In this document: in pieces, positions 58,373-64,000 of the stretch | Position numbering within the stretch: position 1 is the stretch's first letter | Layout of the letters: each line of letters opens with the position of its first letter | From: Populus alba | Taxonomy: Eukaryota; Streptophyta; Magnoliopsida; Malpighiales; Salicaceae | Reading direction: 5' to 3' | DNA length: 64,000 bases | Assembly (NCBI RefSeq): GCF_005239225.2 | Contig: NC_133296.1 | Location: 10,540,001 to 10,604,000 of the forward strand | The notes under the pieces: generated by a model | What the model was told of the DNA's origin: nothing | Databases searched by the model: none | Seen by the model: only the letters and a program-made list of their open reading frames with translations | Program-made: the position numbers and the translations under genes

Positions 58373-60927
58373 TGTCATAACCCAATTTTTGACCATTTTA
58401 TTTTTTATTATTTTATTTTATTGAAAAGGATAAAAAAATTGATGAAAAAATAATAATGATGATGAGAAAACAAGTAAAATGAAATAAATGAAGAATGAAT
58501 TAAAATTTGGGTTAAGGACAACATGATTGGAAGTTTTGGGGTTTAATTAAACTTTGAAATTAATCTAATTAAGCTTGGAATTAATTTATATAATCCAATT
58601 AAGGGTTTAATTGGAGAATTGATAAGTTTTGAGATTTAATTAAGCTTGAAATTAATTTAATTCATCCAATCAAGGATTTAATTGGAGAATTGATAAGTTT
58701 TGAGACTTAATCAAGTTTGGAATTAATTTAATTAATCCAATTAAGGGCTTAATTGGAGAATTGGTAAGTTTTAGACTTAATTGGACTTTGGATCTAATTA
58801 AATTAATGAAATCAGGGACTTAATTGAAGAAATAGCAAAGTTTGGAGTTTAATTTGGGTCCAAGTTGCAAAAAATTAAAATCCAAGGACTAACTTGTAAA
58901 AGGCGCCGAAATGCAGGAGTCTAATTAATGTTTACCGAGGGGTTTGTTTTACAAAAAGTTCAAAACTTCAAGGACCACATCAAAAATAGCAATTTGAATT
59001 GAAAAACGAAGCCGTTTCTTGGACAAACTGTTCACTGCCCATTTCAGCTTCCGTTTTGACAGTTACAGACAATGTTTATGTTTGAGCATAGAGGCATTAA
59101 CAAGGGAAACCCAAGGGACAAAATCGTGGGGGGCAAGACAAAAAGGGGCTGAGACTAGAGAGGAGAAGAAAGAGGCAAAACCCAGAGAAAAACGCACTGG
59201 ACAGGAAGACAGAACAAAGGGGGCAGAGAGACAGGAAGAGAGAACAGAGGAACAAAAGGGAACAAAAAGAAGAGACAAGAAAAAAGGGCCACAAACGGGG
59301 GAGAAAAGGCAGAACCGAAAAGCCATTGGAGACCAAACTAGCACCGCGATCTTCATTAGACTTCACCAAGCGTCTCCCTTACAGCTCATGAGCAAGGCGC
59401 CAACAGTTGTTGATTCCATTAAGTGTAGCGACAACAGTTCTTCAATAGTTGCGCCATTTCACATTACCAGCAATGATTTCTGCACCGTGAGCAGCAGTGG
59501 AAGATCCTCATCCCCAGCAGTTTCCTCCATTTCAAGCAGCTCCTCGCCACGGTTAGTCTCCACCCCCACACCAGATACTCCAAGATCAGCCACCGTGGGT
59601 AGTGTTGCCACCAGTCACCTCACACAGCATCGTGAACTCCAACAGCAAGGCAACTGTCAGCAGCCTTGCAACAACAAGCATCTCCCTTCTGCACCGTGAG
59701 CTTCAATCACTCCACCAGCATCACTAGTTCCATCGTGACTAGCATCACCAGCAGCTTATCTCAGCAAATCAGTAGCTCATCACGGTGGCGACTGATTTTT
59801 TGAAGAGAGGCTGAAGCGTTCCTCAGCAACTCTTCAGTCCCCAGGAACCTAGACAGGGAGGAGAAGAACCCCCATCTCTTTTGTTCAGACCTCCATCACC
59901 ATCGACCATCGCCTTTCATCTTCCAATAAATAGCGTAAGCAGCAGCACAGGAAAGGAGGACTAGAGAAGACGCAGAACAACAGAAACAGAGGGAGAAGCA
60001 GTCGGGCAAGCCTCCGTCACCATCGACATCGTCTTCGCCTTCACCCCGCAGCTGCGCCACCCCAGCAGCTCTTCCTCACCGTGACATCCAGCAGTCTTCC
60101 CTTGAAGCAGCCGTCTCCCTCAGCCTTGCCAGGTAAGTTCTTCAGCTTTCCTTCTTTTGGTAAATTAATTACCTGTTACTGTTGCATGCATGCGTGAGTG
60201 ATTCACGCATGCATGCAACGGTGGCAGCCGGGTCACTGGTTTGGACCAGTGACCCGAACCTTTTTTTTTTTACCATGCAACATCAATAAACAGAAAAAAA
60301 TAGAAAAAATAAAAAAATGTATATGCATGAATAAAAATAATGCAAATTTATTGGTTTATTCACTGACGCCAGAGTCAGGAATAAAAATACCAGTTTAAAT
60401 TTATATTATTTTTATTCGTGGTATTTTATTTTATTTAGCTAGAAAAATAAAAAATATTTGCATTCGTAAAAAATAAATTTATTATTATTTATCTATTCAT
60501 TCACTGACGCTAGAGTCAGGAATAAAATAAAATATACGGATCTAATTTTTGTCGTAGCTACGAATTTTTTTACCAACGTCAGAGTTGGAATTATTCGAGC
60601 TCGAATATTCACTGGCGCCAGAGTCAGGAATATTTAAACAAATCATCATAACATAAATTAATAAATATTTAGCAATTTAAGACAAAACCAACAATGCAGT
60701 CTGCCTTAGGCAGAACGTTTAAGAGGTGATAATATCTTTTCTTTTACGTAACCAATCCCGAGCCATAGAATCTCTGTTGACCAGTTAGGGTTCCTAGTGA
60801 CCATAATACTAGGTGGCGACTCCTCAAACAAGATATTTTTTCTAAAAGAACCGGATGCCAGAATCTGTTCTTTTTTCCATAATCGAGAATTATTATTTTT
60901 AGGGCCGCCGCGATGTCGGGTGCGACA
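58373..60927 (+). repeat. 3' LTR of the nested element
   Basis: Nearly identical to 50327-52878. It contains a single open frame of 226 codons (59019-59699) that is split in the 5' LTR by one extra G in a G-run. Splice donor, hairpins and the CAGAGTCAG repeats are all repeated here. Confidence 0.95.
59019..59699 (+). CDS. Open frame inside the LTR, 226 codons, unknown and possibly fortuitous
   Basis: It starts MDKLFTAHFSFRFDSYRQCL. A highly charged middle follows (REEKKEAKPREKRTGQEDRT), then a Ser/Thr/Pro-rich C-terminal half (SSGRSSSPAVSSISSSSSPR) and a Gln-rich end (HRELQQQGNCQQPCNNKHLP). No domain, signal peptide or membrane segment is recognised. The composition follows from a purine-rich tract, so the frame may be chance. 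In the 5' LTR the same sequence is split by a 1-base difference near 51250. I recognise no family and assign no function. Confidence 0.3.
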   Translation: MDKLFTAHFSFRFDSYRQCLCLSIEALTRETQGTKSWGARQKGAETREEKKEAKPREKRTGQEDRTKGAERQEERTEEQKGTKRRDKKKGPQTGEKRQNRKAIGDQTSTAIFIRLHQASPLQLMSKAPTVVDSIKCSDNSSSIVAPFHITSNDFCTVSSSGRSSSPAVSSISSSSSPRLVSTPTPDTPRSATVGSVATSHLTQHRELQQQGNCQQPCNNKHLPSAP

Positions 60928-60932
60928 AGAGT
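60928..60932. repeat. Target-site duplication of the nested element, right
   Basis: AGAGT, identical to 50322-50326. Confidence 0.9.
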
Positions 60933-61177
60933 GGATCATGAAAGGAATTGAAGAAAATGCATTATAATTCACTTAAGCATGTTCGGCAAAAAGAAAACAA
61001 CATGGGAAGGGTTATGGTTTAAGGCATTTGACATGCTCAGCAATGCTTGGTATTGAGTAAAAGAAAATTTAACATGAGTGTTTAGGAAGTTTTGACCAAG
61101 AATTGTTAGCAAGTAGCCATATCAAGGAAGAAAATTCTTTCATCTTGTTGTTGTGCTTAATGAATAGTTCTAGCAAA

Positions 61178-61214
61178 ATAATAATAATAATAATAAATAA
61201 TAATAATAATAATT
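61178..61214. repeat. (AAT)n microsatellite in the outer LTR
   Basis: An AAT run with one AAAT break, in the right part of the outer LTR. Confidence 0.85.
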
Positions 61215-61684
61215 TGATCATTTTGATGGACATGTAATATGCGTGGTAATATAGATGAGAATTGATAATGTTATCTTGAATATAAACACAACAGGATTTA
61301 TTGTAGAAATGAGGCCTATATTCGGCCAAGGTAGAAGAAAGAGTTGGTTGGACATTTAATATTAGTGAGAATGGATGCTGATTTAATGAATTAAAGTGAT
61401 GACTAAAAATAGCTTATTCATGAACTTGTTTTCGAAACTAATTGGGCATGTGAAATAATAGATATGATGAATGAATTAGAAAGGGGTCTGAGTACTGATT
61501 CAGGATGTTCTACTGGAATGTAGGAGAAGCATATAGAGTGGGACCGGACTTCTCACGTGCAAGTACAACAGGAGTTCAAGGTAAGGGTTGCCCCCTTGCT
61601 TTTTTAAATTGTTTAAATTCTTGTAATGCTAGTTATATGATAGACATTATGTGTATTTTGTACTAATGTGTATCATGAGAAATA

Positions 61685-61915
61685 TTGCTATGTGAACATT
61701 GCCTACAGGCAGTACAAATATTGTTGCGTGAAAGTGACCAACAAGTAGGAGAAATATTATTATTGTGTGAACATTGCCAATGAGCAAGAAATGTTATTAC
61801 AATGTGAATGTTGCCTACGGGCAGGGATACAAATACTAATTCTATGTGAATGTTGCCTACAAGCACGAGAAATAATATTATTATATGAATATGTCCACCC
61901 GGTGAATATGACTAA
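61685..61915. repeat. Five to six tandem units of about 42-48 bp in the outer LTR
   Basis: Units contain tatgtgaacattgcctacag and gcaagaaat/gcaggagaaat-type phrases (starts near 61689, 61727, 61766, 61803, 61846 and 61880). They differ by many substitutions. Confidence 0.7.
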
Positions 61916-62054
61916 AGAAAGGAAAGATACGGTGAAATGGACAAGGATTTGAAATCTGAATTTTGATCGTAGACTCTGAGATTCGGAGTTCGGATATGGG
62001 TCTATATTATGCATATATAAAAAACAAAAAAAAGAAAGAAAATGACCGTCTATG

Positions 62055-62460
62055 GACTTGATTAGCCGACCTCGAATAAGGACGGCTAATGATGTTAACA
62101 AATATTGTTAACATCGGCATGACCTTGATGGAAATATAATGAATATTGAACTTGATTAACTATTCGTATCACAAATAGTTAATGATACTGAAAAATAATG
62201 TTTGTATCAGTAAACCCATTATAACTTGATTAACTTCCTAAAGAGGAAGTTAATGATGTCAAGAGAACTTGGCATCGGCATTTCTGGAAACATCTCCAAG
62301 TGATGAAGAGCAATTGATTGACTATGTTGGGTTGGAAATAGCTCAATGGCATCGATCGATTAAGTTGGTGCCGACATTACTAAGGAATTGATTAGTCTAT
62401 CCAGGTAAGGGTGACTAATGACACTAATAGGAGTTATTAGTGTCGGCAACGATTGCCTCC
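62055..62460. repeat. Series of paired-hairpin modules in the outer LTR
   Basis: Modules of about 65-90 bases begin with a GATTA stem and end with a second stem and cggca. The clearest are attagccg/cggctaat plus gatgttaacaa/ttgttaacatc (62059-62116); attaactatt/aatagttaat (62156-62185); attaacttcct/aggaagttaat (about 62237-62263); and attagtc/gactaat plus gacactaat/attagtgtc (about 62391-62445). Stem sequences differ between modules but pairing is kept. Confidence 0.8.
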
Positions 62461-63274
62461 GAATTTGGGGCGGATAAGAAAAAAGGTAAATCAAACAAAA
62501 ATTAATGTATGATAATTGAAAAGGAAACCATAAGTAGGTTGTGGAAGGATAGGCGTTGGATGTAGTCAAGGATCTTCTTTTGCGGATCAACTGTGATTAT
62601 GCCCTATCGAGTTAGTACACATATGCGTAGTTACACGTGGTGGTGACCCTCCATTATCTGATTGTATTTTATTTATTTAATATAATTATTCTCTTTATTT
62701 TGATGTTGTAGGTCTTTCTCATTCCTGTTAGGAGTAATGTCCTAGGTGTCTAGTTCTTTTGTATGAATTAAGGAATTAGCATGTCCAATCCTTTTGTATG
62801 GCTTAGGGTTAGCATCCTTATTTCTTATGTGTGAATCTGGGATGAAATGGATGTTGTTGTATTTTCTTTAGATAATTATATGACCGGAACAATGTTAGTG
62901 TTCCTTTATCTTAATCATAGAGACCTTTAGAATTTATGCTTGTAATATTAATGTTATTAATCAAGTTTATTACTATTAGTTTGTGTTGTAAATTATATGT
63001 TCGAAATGAATCCTTGGATTTGCAAAATATTATGATTAATAATAATTATGGTCGCAATGTGATATGGATATGCGTTGATGATGGGATGAACATGAGATAT
63101 GTACAGGATGAGTCGTTGATAACTTGGGACCTCTTGGTATAGGAGAAACTTTGTCAAAATTTTGGTAGAAATTCCGTTATAGTGTAAAAAAAAAAAAAAA
63201 AAAAAACTTGTATTTTTACATACCAAATTATAGGAAATTAATTTTAAATGCTTACAAAATCGTCGGGCGTTACA

Positions 63275-64000
63275 GGAATCATTAGAAGTTTGCACTCTCA
63301 TGGCTCCTCGAAACTTGATGAGTTTCCTGATATAGTAGGAAACATGAACTACTTGAGGGAGCTTCGTTTAGATGGGACTGCTATTGCAGAACTATCCTCA
63401 TCATTTCATTATTTGGCTGGTTTAGTTATATTGAGCATGAACAGTTGTACGAACCTTGAAAGTATTCCTAGTAGCATAAGTGGTTTGAAATCCTTCAAAA
63501 TACTTGATGTGTCTGACTGCTCTGAACTTAAGAACTAGAGAATTTAGGGGAAGTAGAAAGTTTGGAGGAGTTTGATGCAAGTGGAACTTCAATTAAATAG
63601 CCTCCAGCGTCTATTTTTCTTTTGAAGAATCTTAGAGTATTGTCTTTTAATGGATGCAAAAGAATAGCTGTGAATCTCACGGATCAAGTATTGCCTTCTT
63701 TGTCTGGTTTGTGTTCATTAGAAGAACTGGATTTACGTGCTTGCAATCTAGGAGAAGGAGCAGTTCCTGAAGATATTGGCTGCTTATCATCATTGAGGAT
63801 TCTAAATCTGAGCAGAAATAACTTCATTAGCTTGCCTGAAAGCATAAATCAGCTTTCTAGGCTTGAAAAGCTTGCCTTGAAGGATTGCGTGATGCTTGAA
63901 TCATTGCCTGAGGTTCCCTTGAAAGTTCAAAGAGTAAAATTGGATGGCTGTTTAATACTAAAAGAAATTCCAGATCCAATAAAGCTAAGCAATCTAAAAA
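63275..64000 (+). pseudogene. LRR exon of the partial NLR copy, right part (runs off the window)
   Basis: It resumes exactly where 48674 stopped (GGAATCATTAGAAGTTTGC) and follows exon 4 of the intact gene (from 39142) to the window end at about 95% identity. Typical LRR stretches are LRELRLDGTAIAELSSSFHY and LESIPSSISGLKSFKILDVS. Lesions against the intact gene: one base lost near 63301, a 5-base loss at about 63536 giving an immediate TAG, and TAG at 63598-63600 in place of CAA. The copy cannot make a full LRR domain. Confidence 0.92.

Larger units (their letters stand above)
50327..60927 (+). mobile_element. Nested gypsy-type LTR retrotransposon, gag-only (LARD-like), 10.6 kb, recent
   Basis: Two LTRs of about 2552 and 2555 bases (50327-52878 and 58373-60927) start TGTCATAACCC and end GTGCGACA. 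They are nearly identical; the differences I saw are mostly homopolymer lengths plus a rare substitution such as ttattt against ttatct near 52442/60491. A 5-bp AGAGT duplication flanks the element. The internal region has a primer site, a broken gag and tandem repeats, and a polypurine tract (agaggggg, 58361-58368). No protease, RT, RNase H or integrase was found. It would need enzymes in trans. The gag sequence resembles Tat/Ogre-type gypsy gags from memory. Confidence 0.93.
48675..63274. mobile_element. Outer LTR insertion, probably a solo LTR of about 4.0 kb carrying a nested element
   Basis: It starts TGTAAACCCC and ends GGGCGTTACA, the TG...CA form, with GGAAT duplicated on both sides. 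Without the nested element (50327-60927 plus one AGAGT) it is about 3994 bases. It has no gag or pol and no internal pair of LTRs, so a solo LTR left by recombination is the simplest reading. A TATA box (tataaatag, 49182-49190) fits a plus-strand promoter. The right part holds hairpin arrays. Confidence 0.8.

Noticed and set aside
1..64000. tRNA, rRNA or other structured RNA genes
   Set aside because: No cloverleaf with A and B boxes or other known RNA signature was recognised by eye; a dedicated covariance-model scan would be needed to exclude small ones.

Overview
The window looks like nuclear DNA of a woody eudicot. The AT-rich intergenic sequence, intron-rich genes, TIR-type NLR gene and mix of L1-type LINE, Ty3/gypsy and CACTA relics suggest Populus or another Salicaceae species; that assignment is recalled from family resemblance, not computed. 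Only two genes look functional: the 5' part of a translation initiation factor eIF2D gene (minus strand, 1-2004, running off the left edge) and a complete six-exon disease-resistance gene (plus strand, 33608-41466).

Layout, left to right. (1) 1-2004: EIF2D 5' exons. (2) 2.3-4.3 kb: AT-rich repeats in two copies about 1.25 kb apart, carrying four copies of a hairpin. (3) 6.3-19.1 kb: a dead minus-strand Ty3/gypsy element with recognisable gag, protease, RT and RNase H fragments. It is split by a 5.4-kb L1-type LINE (8805-14215) flanked by a 13-bp target-site duplication. (4) 22.2-31.0 kb: a non-processed pseudogene of a DRP2-type plant dynamin. Nearly all exon borders are still visible, but it carries at least seven lesions. 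(5) 32.8-33.3 kb: four 129-bp tandem repeats just upstream of the resistance gene. (6) 33.6-41.5 kb: an NLR gene with the order TIR, NB-ARC, LRR, C-JID, then a second degenerate TIR and a short tail (1338 codons). (7) 42.2-46.0 kb: a CACTA transposase relic and the 5' end of a minus-strand gypsy element with a tRNA-iMet-like primer site and an LTR containing tandem repeats. (8) 46.2-48.7 kb and 63.3-64.0 kb: a partial copy of the resistance gene (intron 3 plus LRR exon), now a pseudogene.

The LRR exon of that partial copy is interrupted by a nested pair of retroelements. The outer insertion (48675-63274) begins TG, ends CA and has a GGAAT target-site duplication. It looks like a solo LTR of about 4.0 kb. 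Inside it lies a 10.6-kb gypsy-type element (50327-60927, duplication AGAGT) with nearly identical 2.55-kb LTRs, a broken gag, no recognisable pol and several tandem-repeat arrays.

The most notable observations are the NLR with TIR domains at both ends, the in-progress decay of the DRP2 locus, the three-level nesting (NLR exon, solo LTR, gag-only element), and the repeated hairpin modules in three LTRs. No RNA genes, CRISPR arrays or bacterial-type operons were seen. Exon borders are hand-derived from GT/AG sites and reading-frame continuity and have not been checked against transcripts.
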